Below are positions 14,147 to 26,790 of a stretch of 64,000 bases of DNA, in pieces. Made by a program: the position numbers and the translations under genes. The notes beneath the pieces were generated by a model. That model was given only the letters and a program-made list of their open reading frames with translations. It searched no databases and was not told the DNA's origin. Origin of the DNA: Cloeon dipterum (lineage: Eukaryota; Arthropoda; Insecta; Ephemeroptera; Baetidae); contig NC_088788.1 in assembly GCF_949628265.1 (NCBI RefSeq), positions 22,554,335-22,618,334 on the forward strand, written 5' to 3'. Positions within the stretch are counted from its first letter, which is position 1, and the number at the start of each line of letters is the position of its first letter.

Positions 14147-17100
14147 GAATAACTGGGGATTTAAGTATTGTTTCTTATAATACAAAATATTTTTAGGGAA
14201 GACATGTCTTTATATCCAGCTATTAAAGTCAAAACATTTACACTGGGTAAAATGGTTATTATATAATAGCTTTTCATCCTATATTTTTCAGCATAATTAA
14301 TTTGGAAGGCAAAGTCTCAAGCCCACACCCTTATACTCGCAATCGCTAATCTGTCCCACTTGAGAAAAATTTGGGTTTAAAGTGCGTTGAAATCAAACTC
14401 ATTATACTTGCATTATCTGCGTCTGAAGTACGTATGATTTTTTAATTAATGTATATGCCTCAACACTCGTTACAATTTCTCTCTTGAAATGCCAAAAAGT
14501 TCCAAAGCCACGTGTCACAAATTATGGCTGATCACTAAATAGGGCATTCAATTCATGGAATATAATATTGGCAAGGTGGCAAGTTTCTTCACATACAGTA
14601 TTCCAAAGAACTAAAAATGCATGTTCTACCGCGTTTCCTAAGTAAGTTTATTAATTACGATTTTCAAGTTTGCACGTTCAAATGTTTAATATTGAGGTGA
14701 TGCCGTTCGCACGTAATCTGCTATTGATGATTTGAGTTGTGTGGTTTTTGATAATTTTTATTTACACAAGATTACAGCTACAAGCGCCAGCAGGGAACGC
14801 GCGTCTCGCTGGCCACGTGTGTGTATGGATTTTGGTTCTGTGTGCGTGCTGTGCTGACACACAACGGGAGAGTTTTCCATCTCCAACAAGGCGATTACAA
14901 AAATATAGCATTTGATCGATTTTCCTGTTTGTTGCGAATCTGTTGATAAAGAGTTTAAGAGAATCTCTCCCGTACCGTGACTTGATTTCTAATTAGAAAA
15001 CAAGATTTCCTTCTCTCGCTTAAAGCATAAAGTTACCTCGCATTTATTTATCAATATAATCATCAGAAATCAATGAAAAGCACATCTAGGAATTAATAAT
15101 ATGTTACGAATCGGGATAGAGACACAAAAGCCCATTTCATTTCGATTTATAAATTTCGGTATGTACAGAGCGCATTAGGTACATTTCATCCCTGCCAGTG
15201 GAGATGCACAAATTGAAAATCCAGAAGTGATATGTTATATGTAGTGAATTGTTTCTAATTAAAACTGGTATATTAAGATATTTTAGCCTCACGACCGTTG
15301 TTCAAAGTGGCTGATTGCATTGAGCGGCTGCATCAAAAATTTAAAATCCAATTTGATGTACAATAAATATCTTTTGTCGGCTATGTCCTGATTCCAAACG
15401 CAGGATACTTAACATTTATTTGCGCTACCTAAATCACCTAAAATTTCAAAATTCTCTGGCAATATTCAACAAGCAAGTTTTTTGGGCCATAGTATAAATT
15501 GTATTTCTATTTTTTATCATGATAATTAGTAACCTTTAATAGCAAATGCATTTTTAATACTTTTGAATGATAAGCATGTTATTTGCAGCTATGTCATAGT
15601 GATGCGATTCTTTTATTAAAATTAATTACCAACGAAGAGTAGCTACATCTCCATACTAGAAAGGCGATGTCTTCATAGTGTAATATATCATTTATCATCT
15701 CAATACATTGATCAACATTTCTCTCAAAATTTTTGTCACAATATACAATAATGATTCTCTGACATAAATCACAAATCTAAAGCTTCGGAACGCCCAAAAT
15801 GCAACTGTTGGGAAAGAGAGTACACTTGAGACATATTATCTGGATCAATAACAACATGTTTTTCAAAGTCAACAAATGAAATAGTATATAGCCGTGAGAG
15901 CCACCTGCCAGAGCGAGCACGAGTTTCCATTTTCAGCCAACAACAGATAGATACAAATCACAGATAAACGAATTAGTCACTGATAGATCAGTCTCAAGAT
16001 GCACTGCAATATTTGTAATTTTGATTGCGAAACGGTCGAATCACTCACTTTAATTCCTCTCATCTAAATACACTCAGAAACCGGCTGAAAATAATATTTC
16101 CCGTTCTTTTTATTCTTCGGCAAAAAATCAAATGCACAATTCATCTCAAGAGTATTTTTTTTTATCAACTTGTCAACAATTGTGGATTTTTGATTCATGT
16201 TTTATGAATAAGATTCCCTAACGTCCCACATGCATTTTTCTGCTGACAGATTTGCTTACAAAAATATGTAGCGCGTCAAAAAAGTGTGTGCCTGTGAGAT
16301 ATATATTTTTTTGTTCTTTCAAAGATTTTTGTCGAAAACTACAGTGAGTGGAGGATAGCATGGCGAGATGGCAAAAATTTTGGTCAGTAATTTAGCGTCG
16401 GTAGCTGGAGGAGCGGTGAAACGGATTTAAAGGCGCCCTTTTTAAGGTGGACGCCAAATCGATACAATTTCATGCCGCGCTTCAAGCATCAACAAGCACT
16501 TGTTTGATTCAGCGAGAATTTGATCATTTCAATCAATTGCAACGAACTGAACTGTATGCGTCGAAAAGCAGTCCATAAGTATTTATGTACACGACAACGA
16601 GTCGGATCAAGACTTTGTGAAATGAGAGTCGCCGCGCTGTAATTTAAAATTCGGAGGGTGCTTCACTGGCTCGATTGTTTAACTTTAAAGGTTTGGCTGC
16701 ATTTTACCAAATGAGCTCCTTTTTATTTCTTTCACTTAAAAGTAAAATACATAAAAAGTGTAAATAATAAATATTTGCGAACTGCGCAGCAAGTAATCAA
16801 AGAATTGCCTTGGTTTAAAATTAATTTAAATTGGGTGAAACAAATACATAACTTTTCACTGTCAATAACAAAACAGAAATATTGATACACGAACAATAGA
16901 GGGATATGAGCCCACTCCAACCTTAAACGCGAAGACCCGCATTTCTTCTGGTCTCGATCGGATCTGAGGTGGTTATCTAGAACATGATCTATGGGCGCAA
17001 CGTTAAGAGGGTACAAGTGAGTATAACATATTTTATGCAAATGCGTGTTCAGCTGCGATGACGATGTGAGAGCTACAAGTGAAATGCGTTCAAAGCCAAA

Positions 17101-17149
17101 GGCTCCTTTGCGCTGTGCCACTTCTGCGCCGCCCCCACATAAGGTGATA
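14147..17149. other. Convergent spacer, actin / SLO2, with SLO2 3' UTR
   Basis: Three kilobases lie between two convergent genes. The right part should be the 3' UTR of the SLO2 channel on the minus strand: TTTATT at 16722-16727 reads AATAAA there, about 420 bases past the stop, and is a candidate poly(A) signal. The rest is AT-rich. The 141-codon minus frame at 16732-17157 overlaps this presumed UTR and has no domain features. No RNA gene was recognised. Confidence 0.45.
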
Positions 17150-19979
17150 TCATACAATCGTGCCCTGGAGGTGCTGTGGGTCGCCGCCGTAGTTGGAGGG
17201 CTCGACCAGCGAGCGCGATGACGACGCGAACTGCTGCTCTGAGTCGTCCGGCGGCGTCACCTCCAGCCCGATGCTGCCGTTGAGCGCGATTTTGGGCGCT
17301 GGTGGACGCAGCAGGGCCAGCCCGACGTCCTCCAGGCTGCTCTTGCGGCGCTGCTGACGTGACAGGCCAGCTGTAGACAGCCCCTGCCGCAGCGAGTTGG
17401 ACCTTCGCAGCAGGATGTCGTCGGTGATGCGCAGCGAATTGGACCGACTGCGGCACAGGCGAGATGGCTGCAGGGTCGGGCTCTCGGGCAGCGACAGCGA
17501 GTTGGACTTGGCGCCCAGCGGAGGAGCCCTCGAGGGGAACACGGGTGCCCCAATCGTGCTGCCGCCGGGCGGGGGGCCGCAGAAGCTGATGTTGGACTTG
17601 CGGCGGCTATTGTGACGCTCAAACGTTTTCTGGGCGGAGAACGGACTCGGTCTTATAAGATATCTGAAATAAAAAATTTCTACTCACTTGAAGATCTAAA
17701 CTGTTTGAAGTGTACATAAAAATAGCTTTAGAATAAAGAATAGAGGTCTCAGCCAGCCGCGCTGCGACGCGCCAGCCGGCAAATTTCGTGTCACGCGGAC
17801 AGCCGCCGGTGAAAAAGGGTCAAAAATTAAAAAGTGCAGGAGAAAAAATGTCTTTGGGCCCTTCGGGCCGTTAAGCTCTACCAAACTTCACGTTTTAAAT
17901 TTTGTCAGCCGCCGCCAGGCAAAAAATTCGGCTAAGTCGCCGCATTAAATCTCGTGGACCTCTAATAAAGAACCTTGAAAACACTAGATTATTATTTGTT
18001 TGTAATTTTTAAGCACACTGCAAGTGAACAAAAAAGTCATGGAAATTTCACTGCCATTAGATTTTGATGAAAAACTGAATCAGCAAAATAACTCCTAGGA
18101 TTCAACATTTTGGCTAGTATATAGAGATAGCATTTGTTTCGTGAAGCCTGGCGTGATGTGAGCTGAATGAGTTCAATGGTCAAAATTTATGAAGCTACGA
18201 AAAATGGCCGAATAGTTATAAATTTGATTTAAAATTAAAACTGGACAATTCAGTAAAAACCTGCACTTTTTCCCTGATGGAATCGGAGCATGCTAATCAA
18301 TTCAGAAAATTTGGAGCAATAATCTCAAGCTACTAACGAGATATTCGCGATTTACCCGGCCCAAATTGAAAATTTTTGGAATTTTTTTTGTCAACAAATG
18401 ATTTCGTCCATTTGTCTCGTCAAAAAGTTCACTAATCAAAATTCATCTTGATTGAACGAAAACTGGCTTCAAAATATGATATTTAATCAACGCCCATGGT
18501 TTCACCTGGGGATCTTAAGCTAAGTAGATAATTATGTAAAAAGTCTAAAAATTTAATAAATTGTGGACACTAAATAGACTTACTATAAGCACCCTAAGAA
18601 TTATATTTTGATTTCAATCCAATTTTCAATGTAAATACAAGTTTAATTGATATTTAACAGATTTTAGTAATCAATTCGATTTTTAAGGCAAGTGATTTTT
18701 TTGCATGAAATGTGGAAAAGGGGTTCTCACATAATGTCGCCTTCCTCAAGCTTGAGGTCGCAGCTAGGGTTGATGATGACGTAGGAGAGGCTGTTCCTTT
18801 TCTCGCTGACGTCCATGTAGTCGATGCCGGGTAGGTTGAGCGACTCCATGCGCGAGCGCACCAGGTTGGCGATTTCGGCTCGCTCGATCATCTGCGTGTG
18901 GTTATCGCGCGCCTCGTCGACCAGGTTGACGGAATACTGAGACATCAGCAAGGAGACATCCTCCTGGTAAGTTGTGGTGGCGACAGAGCCAAAGACGGAC
19001 GGACGGGTGCAGCAGCAAAAGAGGAACACCATGCGCACATGACAAAAGCAGGCAGAGGTGGACAGAGGTGGGCGGTTTGCGGGTAGACAGACAAAAGAGA
19101 GAGACAATGTATGAGAAAATGTGACAATGACTTACAGCCGAGGAAGAGTAAGAGGAGAAAATCATTAGTTTATTATGGGGTTAGTAAGAGGTAGCCGATA
19201 TAAGATTAATCGAGGGATATTTGATTAATAATAAGCTGTTGACAAAGCTGAGAGATAACTATGGGAAAAAAGTAGTTGAACAACAATTTTTACAGCTGGC
19301 ACTTTGCTTGAAAAGTAATTAATAATTTTGATAGGTTATGCAATGCGCTATTCCTAGGCGATGAGCGTGTTGCATAACACAATCATCACCATGGAGGAGA
19401 GAGTTCAATGATCGCAATTTCCGCAAAATATCTCCGCCTGGAAGTTTTATTATAAAATATATAATTCCCTCTCGTTACATTTTATTGCAAAATGCGAGCT
19501 GAAGAAAAAGCGCTGAAAGACGAATAGTTTTGGTCATTTAAATAGAATTCACATGCAGAAGCCATGCAAGAAATTCTTTTTTTTCTTGATGCGAATGCGT
19601 TCAGTGAGAAGCGAAAATAAAAGCCCAATCCCACATCAAGTGTGTACGCAAAATTCTATGAAACGGATATGTTTACAAACCCTGTCCAAACAATGAAAAC
19701 TCGAGAACACGCGTGTCTATGAAATCGTCTGCGACATATATAATCAAATGCCCACACGTGTGTGTACATCAATTTGAAAGTCTTGACTTGGAAAATAATG
19801 AGACACTGATACACCGAGTGAGTGATCCTTACCGAGGACCCCCGGTCGTACGTGCAGCCTAGGCAGTAAGCCCCTGCACCGCTTTTTTCGCTCTTAGCAG
19901 CCTTGTAAGAAGTTCCGACCCCCAGATCACCGGAAGTTGGCTGTTGCTGGCTGCCAGTGTTTGCTTCATCGTCTCCGAA
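17150..19979 (-). CDS. SLO2: SLO2 C-terminal exons 23-25
   Basis: Exons 19979-19833, 18963-18731 and 17663-17150, with phases 0, 2 and stop TGA. Exon 23 (49 residues, Gly/Ser/Gln-rich) ends in AYCLGCTYDRGSS and does not resemble vertebrate KCNT as I recall it; its length divides by three, so it could be skipped without a frameshift. Exon 24 carries the end of the conserved RCK2 region, including IANLVRSRMESL and NSLSYVIINPSCDLKLEEGDI, and continues as IYLIRP in exon 25; KCNT1 has NTLSYVLINP and DIVYLIR there. The remaining tail of about 165 residues is very GC-rich and Ser/Arg-rich. It repeats an SNSL motif in basic context (KSNSLSLPE, RSNSLRITDD, RSNSLRQG), plus RRKSNIS and RRKSSLED, all good candidate sites for basophilic kinases such as PKA or PKC. 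The last residues QGTIV could be a C-terminal PDZ-type ligand, which is speculative. Confidence 0.93.
17664..18730 (-). other. SLO2 intron 24 containing MITE copy B
   Basis: This intron of 1067 bp separates the last two channel exons. It holds the 224-bp hAT-like MITE at 17741-17964 only about 80 bases from the acceptor. The remainder is AT-rich with no coding signal. Confidence 0.7.
17733..17972. mobile_element. hAT-like MITE, copy B, with 8-bp TSD
   Basis: The element body runs 17741-17964 (224 bp). Its terminal inverted repeat is TAGAGGTC on the left and GACCTCTA on the right. Exact 8-bp direct repeats ATAAAGAA flank it at 17733-17740 and 17965-17972. An 8-bp target duplication and a T/C-A-G-A-G-type terminus are typical of the hAT superfamily. 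The inside is GC-rich (CAGCCGCCG motifs) and has no transposase, so it is a non-autonomous element. It shares sequence with the copy at 10996-11285. Confidence 0.8.
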
Positions 19980-20660
19980 CTATACATAGGTAGTGCCAGA
20001 ATTGACGTACGTGATTTTTCAACTAGAGAGTGCACAGCGAAATTTTGACTCGCGTGGTCAGATTTAAAACTGCTAGTCGGTTAGTAATTAAGCTGCTTAA
20101 GTGACCTCAACCTCTTGGAAAGCGCCCTTCACCGCTCCGTAAATAAAAACAAGACACAAACCTTATTGGGGTGCTTGACTTTTTGGCCCAGTTCAAACCA
20201 ATGATCAATGAGAGATTGGATAAATCGCGGATGGGCCTTTGATACACAAGATCTCAGAATTAGAACAAACCTAGAGATGAATATCGCATAATGTAGCGTG
20301 AAATTCTTATTTTATTTGAAGGTAAATATATATGAGAGATAGTAAACTTGCATGCTAGCAATAGTGAGCATAGAGGCTTCTTAGAGGACATGCTACGTTT
20401 CAAAAGTAGTTAACTAGCTAGACCGCAGTTTTTTTAGCATTAGAAAACTCGTCGGGGATTTTTTTTTAATATTATGAGCGTATACCACAAAATTCCAACA
20501 CATATAAAGATAAACTCATACATATTAACATCAGTGCGATTGTTACTCGTGAAAATAACAATTAAGCGTTGTTGCTAGGGAAATTGGAAAGTTACTATCC
20601 TTAATTGTTGCAGTGCATATTTTTAACTCGTTCTTAGTAATTTACACTGATAGCGAAAAA

Positions 20661-22915
20661 ATGAATTCACGACGCAACTCCCTGGAAGACGACTTGCGCA
20701 AACAACTACTGCAAGAACAGCGCGACAAGATGGTTCTGTTGGACCAGCTTGCCATGGTCAAAGTTTCGATCTGTTTCCATTGCCAGAATGACCTACCCCC
20801 GATGGAGACGCGCCTTCAGCAGACCCTGGAAAGGCGCGCCGCTAAACTAAACAAACTACGCGAGAAGCTCATACGCGTGAGTCACGACCTGCGCACTGAA
20901 GAGTGTGTCCTGGAAAATGCAAAGGAAGAGTTGCATGTGTTGAAGAAAGAATCGGGCAAAGCAAGGCATCTAATTGAGCAGGAGCAGCTACTCGCCCGTG
21001 AATTGAAATTAACGTTAGATGAAGTGGTTCAAGAGAAAAGAGCACTCATGGCTAGAAAAGAGATTGAATTGGAATGCACCAAGGAAAGCAAGTCGGAAAT
21101 CGAACATCTCCAGACAAGCAATTATGCTAGTCAGGTAAAAAATCAAAGAATAGTTTTGTTTGGAGGGTAATGATTGAAATTTCGTGCTAGGTGCAATGTG
21201 ACCTTCTTTGCACCAGTGAAGCAGTGAGTGAAATGCAAGAGCAGTTGCGACTCTTGGTCGACATGAAGAAAAATCTTGACACAGAGATTTACACCATCAA
21301 CGAGTACTTGATCTTGAAGAGGCAGGAGTTGGAGGAGGCGAAGCAGGCCTTGGAAAATTTACGAAAGGAGGAAGATGAACTCACGATCAAGCTACAACTT
21401 AAGAAGCAAATGATAGAGAAGATGGCTCACACTGAAGACGAACTGAGCGTGATCAAGAAAAAGATTTCGTACGTAAATGAGGAGAAAGAGGTAGAACTGC
21501 AAACTTTGGCAGCAGAAAGAGATGCCATCGAGGAGATCAAACGTCAAGTGAAAATGTGCAATAAAGACCTGGAGCAATTGAAGGCGACAAAGAGTTCCAT
21601 CATGCAGGAGAACTTAGATGCGAAATATCACTTACAAGAGGCACAGAGAGAGATGAAAAAAATCCACGATCAAAAAATGCAGCTCACTAAAAAGCTCGCA
21701 GCCTCTAGAGAAGACCTGGAGGAATCGCAGCATCTGCTAGAACTTTGCCTCAAGCACCAGAAAGAGTCACAGGATGCCGTGAGCAGCATGAAAAACAGAA
21801 TGCTGGCTAATTTCATGCAAATGCGAAAGGAGTTACGCACTTTGCAAGAGAACAAGATGCGAGTCAGCAAGGAAATAAACACCCTAAAAAGCTTGAACAG
21901 AATGGGTGGGACGTTGGCCACAGATGAGTACCGTGTCAAAGAACTGGTGGACAATTTGATAGGTATACAATATACAAATAATACTTATCTATTAAAATTC
22001 GATCTGTGAAGCAAAGAAAACAAATAGATTGTTAATTTGTTCTGAATATTTTGAGACTGAAACTATGATTAATGACAACTGGCGCGGCCCTGATTTTCCT
22101 GATAGACATGTTTTTGCAAGATTTGCTTGTCATGGCTATCACCATATTTTCTGTAATAATGTAACGTTTCACTATGAACCTAATAATGATTTTAAACGTA
22201 AATTCTGTGGTGAGACTTGTGAAAAATATAATATCCAAAAGTGTACAGCAAGAAAACTTACATTGAGAGAAGCAGCAAAAATTTGTTAAAAATTGATTAA
22301 CCTTTTGATGTAGAGTGTGGCACGCATATTTTGTGTTTAATAAACCATTAATAATAATTAAAATTCGATCCTTTTAACTGGTTTACAGCCGAGATTAGCC
22401 GTGCGACACCTGCTGAGAAACTACAGTCTATATCAAATCACATTCCAGCGTACTTCAGCGAGTGCCTTCGCAAAAATGAGAACAACGCTAGCACCAAAGG
22501 AGTGGCTAAAGTTTCAACCACCGAAGGTTGTCACACAGGTTGCGATGATTGCCCCTGTTCCGCCCGTGGAAGCAGTCACGGGTGCTTTTGGGCGGAGGAG
22601 ACATCTTCGGAGTCAACGGGGTTGGATCATCAAGAAGCATTGTCCACGGAAAAGCAAGAAGAATCAATCAGACAGAACAAATTAAAGCAAGAGTTGCCCA
22701 GTGAGATAAAAATTGAGAGAAAAAGTGAAGAGGGAATATTGGTGCTGGATCACATCAAAGACGATTTGGTTAAAATCTCTATAAATAACCAGCAAGTTCC
22801 ATCGACAGTACCATGTAGTCATCAAACCCTGTTGGAAAAACGTGATTCCTTGCAAGATCTCTTCCAAGGAGCCATTCATGGCGTAAAAGATCCCTATCCA
22901 GATTTGAAGCAGTAG
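20661..22915 (+). CDS. Nested coiled-coil protein with Cys-rich tail
   Basis: Three exons, 20661-21134, 21191-21962 and 22389-22915, with GT-AG borders and matching phases, encode 590 residues. The start is the first ATG (MNSRRNSLEDD). Residues 1 to about 410 are almost wholly charged, Leu-heptad helical sequence (for example KRQELEEAKQALENLRKEE), a long coiled coil, interrupted early by VSICFHCQNDLPP. The tail after residue 416 is less ordered. It has a Cys cluster C463, C467, C470, C472, C481 (CHTGCDDCPC), then acidic and basic mixed sequence. The cluster faintly recalls the Cys-rich tail of KIF4-type chromokinesins, but there is no motor domain and I would not assign it. It lies antisense inside an SLO2 intron, an arrangement often seen for genes with separate, tissue-limited expression. 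I do not recognise the family; a structural or centrosomal role is only a guess. Confidence 0.85.
22029..22339 (+). other. Cys-rich ORF in intron 2 of nested gene
   Basis: Inside the 426-bp intron 21963-22388 lies a plus-strand frame whose first ATG is at 22065 and whose stop is at 22287-22289 (74 residues). It reads MINDNWRGPDF, has six cysteines after the ATG (HIFC, KFC, ETC, QKC, KIC among them) and is more protein-like than the flanking sequence. A canonical AATAAA follows at about 22339. It could be an independent small gene, a remnant of an inserted gene, or a 3' end used when the intron is retained; retention would end the coiled-coil protein at 22009. No family recognised. Confidence 0.3.
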
Positions 22916-23106
22916 TTGTCTCAAACTTTTAAATATATAGCATTTTGAGTATAAGAGCTATATACAGTTGATTAAAAATACTATATAATATAAAAAATGC
23001 CAAGTTGTCATATTCACGAGATTCAAACATTGCACTGTGCTTAGTTGATTATGTGCGAATATTTGTGGTTTAAAGTTTGAACTGACCGAAATTTAACTCT
23101 CTTTAC

Positions 23107-26011
23107 CTGGGAATTCGTGTCGCAAAGTGAAGTGTCCTGCGTTCTGTAAATACCAATTGGTACCTCACAGGTAGTGGAGCAAAGTTTTTGGTAAAGGCGT
23201 CCATAAGTTCTAATCCACATGTCTTCTTTGGTGATTTTCATCTGCAAAAAAATGAACAAGGCAACTTTTCAAAATAATCCCAAAAGTAAAACGCGATAAT
23301 GCTAAAAAATTTCATAAAAAAAGCTTCGGCTCTTACAGAGGCTAAAAATCCCGAGCCAGGAGCCTGATCGACGCCAAGAAGGAGGCGGACGAAGGTGATG
23401 ACGTAGTCTTTCACAAAGGCTTGGTAAAGCAGAGTGTCCAGCATGCTGGCGCTGAAGACCGAGCCAGCCGCAAAAGGAAGTCGGAACATATATGAGATGT
23501 GCGAGCCTCTTTCTTTCTCTTGCTGCGGACACAAACAGAAAAGACTTCATTAGTATTCTTGACGGGAATTATCGTCTGGAGGACTTGTATTCTAATTATG
23601 TGGCAGTAAGAGTATAGTGGTTTTTCTCAGTGAAATAAAAGGAAAAGTATAAATATAAATGCAGTCTACTATAATTAATTTCAAGCAGCAGTAGCAGCAG
23701 AAAACAATCGCAAAAAATAACTAAAGCACTCATTCAACCAATTCTTTAACCGGCAAACTAGTCTATTGTGAGTCAGTGGTCTTGCCATGTGCGATTTATC
23801 GGGAGAAGTGAGAGACAAAAGCGAGAGTTGCACCGATTCCACATTTGGTTCGTGTGCGCGTGTTTGCTTGGTGGATTAAAAGTCACGTGTGCGAGATCGG
23901 GTTCAAAAATGTTTAGTTAGCTACAGCATAATCTGACGATGTGCTCTGTTAGTGAGAGTAGAAAAGAGTTATGTAATCCTAGTCGTAATGCAAAAGTTTT
24001 TGTGCGATTTCATGGACTTGTAAATTGTTAATGCCTGCTTTACTAAAAAGATTTGATAAATATTTAAAGAAAAGCAGTTTTAGTTAGTCGGGATGCGCAA
24101 TGAAGATTAGAGTAATAAAATGTTCTCGTAAATTTAAAAACCAGTTCTTACTTTATTGTGCTGCTACCCTCAATAAAAAAATCAGAAATTTCTTCAGTTA
24201 ATTAGCATCGTAAATATAGTTATGATTATGGAAAGATGATAATTTTATTTTGGGTGTTATGCAATGTGTTTATTAAATATGAGAACTATTTTAAAAAGTA
24301 CATGTGTATCAGGTTGGTATCTGGATAGCAATTAGATAGTTACCTACTTTTTGGTAGTGACAAATGACTCACATATATAATAGCAAGAGAGAAATAAAAA
24401 TCTCTTCACAAGAAGCATAGGATAAAATTCAATTACACAAATACTTTACCAGCCCCTCATGCGCAGAGTACAGATTATTTATCTTTATTTAATTAGGAAA
24501 AAAGTAAGTTTCTTCCTTCTTTCCAGAATGCAAGGCGGTTTGGAAGAGTCTCAAAAACGTGTATACAAAAACAAAAACTCTAATACTTGAAGATAGAGAT
24601 GCAGAAACAACGGAAAACTGCTGAGACGAACTAATAGTCTGATAAACTGGATGTAGTATATTATATACGAGTATAATAGAGATATAAAATATGAACGGGA
24701 AAAAATCATAAAAATTGTAGAGTAGAGAATTTATATCATATAAATATCCATATATTTGATTGTGTGTACCCTGTAAAAACCAGCAGCATCATCTGGCGTG
24801 AGGAGCTGGCTTGGGACTAGCTGGCTGCCCTTCAATACCTTTTCCATTTTGGAGAGGTGCAGCGCGTACTTGTCGTGCGCCCGGAACTGCATAAACCTCA
24901 TGTTCGAGCTCTGCGACAGCTCCGTGATGCTTTTGATGCTTGGGAAGAACCTGCACCGAGCGAGCAAAATCAGCCATTCCAGCAGTGAGAGCGCGGCTAC
25001 ACAGTGACTTCAACAGGCGGCGCTTTGCAAAATTTCAACCACGTAGCACTGCCTTTACTCAAACAAACTCAATCGTAAGGTTGTGAACGCCTCTTTTTGG
25101 TTATAAATCCGGGCATCAAAGTTTGTCATTGACATTAAAATTTTTGTCCACAACCAAACCTATTGAGCAACATCAAATGTCTACTTGGTTAAAAATTGAC
25201 TACTAGTTTAATAAACGTCTTGAACAATAAGCGCCTTTTTATCTTAAAGCGACTAATAGATCTACAAAATTAAGTTTGGCAGATACAAAAAGCATTTATT
25301 ATCATGGATCCCTAGTCGCTTTTAATGAATATGTAATGTTGTTACCTCTTGTTGATTAATGATATAGAAGGTTCGATATTGCTCTATTGTAATTAATTTT
25401 CCACTTACTTGAACATAGTCTGTACAGCCACGATTGTGTTACAGTCAGCCAGAGTGTCCTCCTCTGCCGAGTTTGATAACTCCTTGTTCACAACGACAAC
25501 ATTTTCAGCCAATGTAATGCCAGCCCGAAGCAAATCATCAAGGCTGCAACAGAGTGCGAAATTAGCGACTCGATTTCAGTGGGGACAGCAAGAGCCGATG
25601 ATATACCAGTCGATCGATCCGAGCATCCAATAGACTAAGGGAAAGTATGAGATTGCGTCCAAAAAGGCGATGTCAGGTCGGCGCTCGAGCAGCAGGATAA
25701 TGGGGTTGAGCGAGGTCTTCTGCCTGAAGTGCGCCCTCAGCGGGATGATGAAGTTGTAGATGCCGTTCGAGGCGTAGTCCGCGGCCAAAATCACTGTCTG
25801 GTTCTGCCAGTTGTACTCCTTGGCATTGCGGTAGCTGCAGTGTTCGCAGATCTACGCAGGCCGCGCGCTTAGATTGGTAGAGATCTGATTTAGAGTTCGG
25901 CATACCTGAGCCAACTGCAAACAGCAGAGCGGCTTCTTCTCTTTGAGGAGATAACACAGCGTCGGACTCACTCCAATGTAAGGAGAAACTGGCGGAAAGC
26001 CTTTCACAATG
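23107..26011 (-). CDS. SLO2: SLO2 RCK2 exons 17-22
   Basis: Exons 26011-25906, 25851-25607, 25543-25409, 24950-24839, 23522-23337 and 23241-23107, all in phase. They encode residues from about 762 to 1068. Exon 17 has [20 protein letters not shown] and LCCLQLAQ, matching KCNT1 KGYPPNSPYIGSSPTLCHL as I recall it. Exon 18 starts with the Cys/His-containing [13 protein letters not shown] and then the RCK2 Rossmann strand [21 protein letters not shown]. Exons 19-20 carry [20 protein letters not shown] and [11 protein letters not shown]. Exons 21-22 carry [24 protein letters not shown] and [24 protein letters not shown]2 packs with RCK1 to form the intracellular gating ring that senses Na+ or other ions and opens the pore. 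Identity to the vertebrate channels is very high across these blocks, so the call is secure. Confidence 0.95.
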
Positions 26012-26790
26012 CTGCAAGAAAATTCTAACGTCAGCCTAGCCAAGAGTTAACGACTATGAGCCTGATTAGAAAAGGGTTGTCGAATTTTACTTTTAATTCT
26101 GGGGTTGAAAATGAATTGCGTAATAATTTGTGCTGAAATTGACAGCATTACAATTAAAATGCGTGAGTTTGAGAAGAAGCTGCTTAAACCTGAAACAGAG
26201 CGTTTGGGTTCACGAAAAATAAAGAATTTTTCCCGGTATATTATGAAACGTTTTCATTTTATATTTAAGCTCACCGTTAGTGCGTTCGTTTGCTATTTTA
26301 ATTTGTACAAAACCTACTCTGAGAACTAAAACAGCTATATTAACCTCTGCTGAAGCTTAAAATAAAAAATGCGTGAGATTCTATAATGGTCGATGTTGCG
26401 ATGCATTGAAGCGAAATTAACATTACAGAATTGAGCTAAAATAAAACAAAGTATTTCAAAACAAAAATCCAAGAGTGCATAAGTTTTTCGTATAATAGTA
26501 AATTCGAATCAATCTATGGTGCTTTTTTATTTGATAAACATTAAGTTGGAATAAGGAGGCACACACATTTAACTTTGTTATAGCAAGTTTGCATGCGTAG
26601 CAATACATATGTGGACACACTGCATTCAAATTACAAACGAGTGTAGAGGAAGAAAATGCACAGTGTGTGTTTCGGAGAGGACTTTTAGCGTGTGTATCGA
26701 TATTTTGAGAACAAAGAAATATGTATATAGCCGTGTGTTTTCTACTGGACAGCAGCTGCCTGCTCTTTAGTGTTTGTGTGATGCTCTTAC

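Larger units (their letters stand above)
19980..23106 (-). other. SLO2 intron 22 hosting a nested gene
   Basis: This 3.1-kb intron on the minus strand contains a complete three-exon gene on the plus strand (20661-22915). Between 19980 and 20660 I see only AT-rich sequence, including the probable 5' UTR and promoter of the nested gene. A pyrimidine-rich tract ending TTGCAG at 20612 may be a 5' UTR splice acceptor. Confidence 0.8.
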
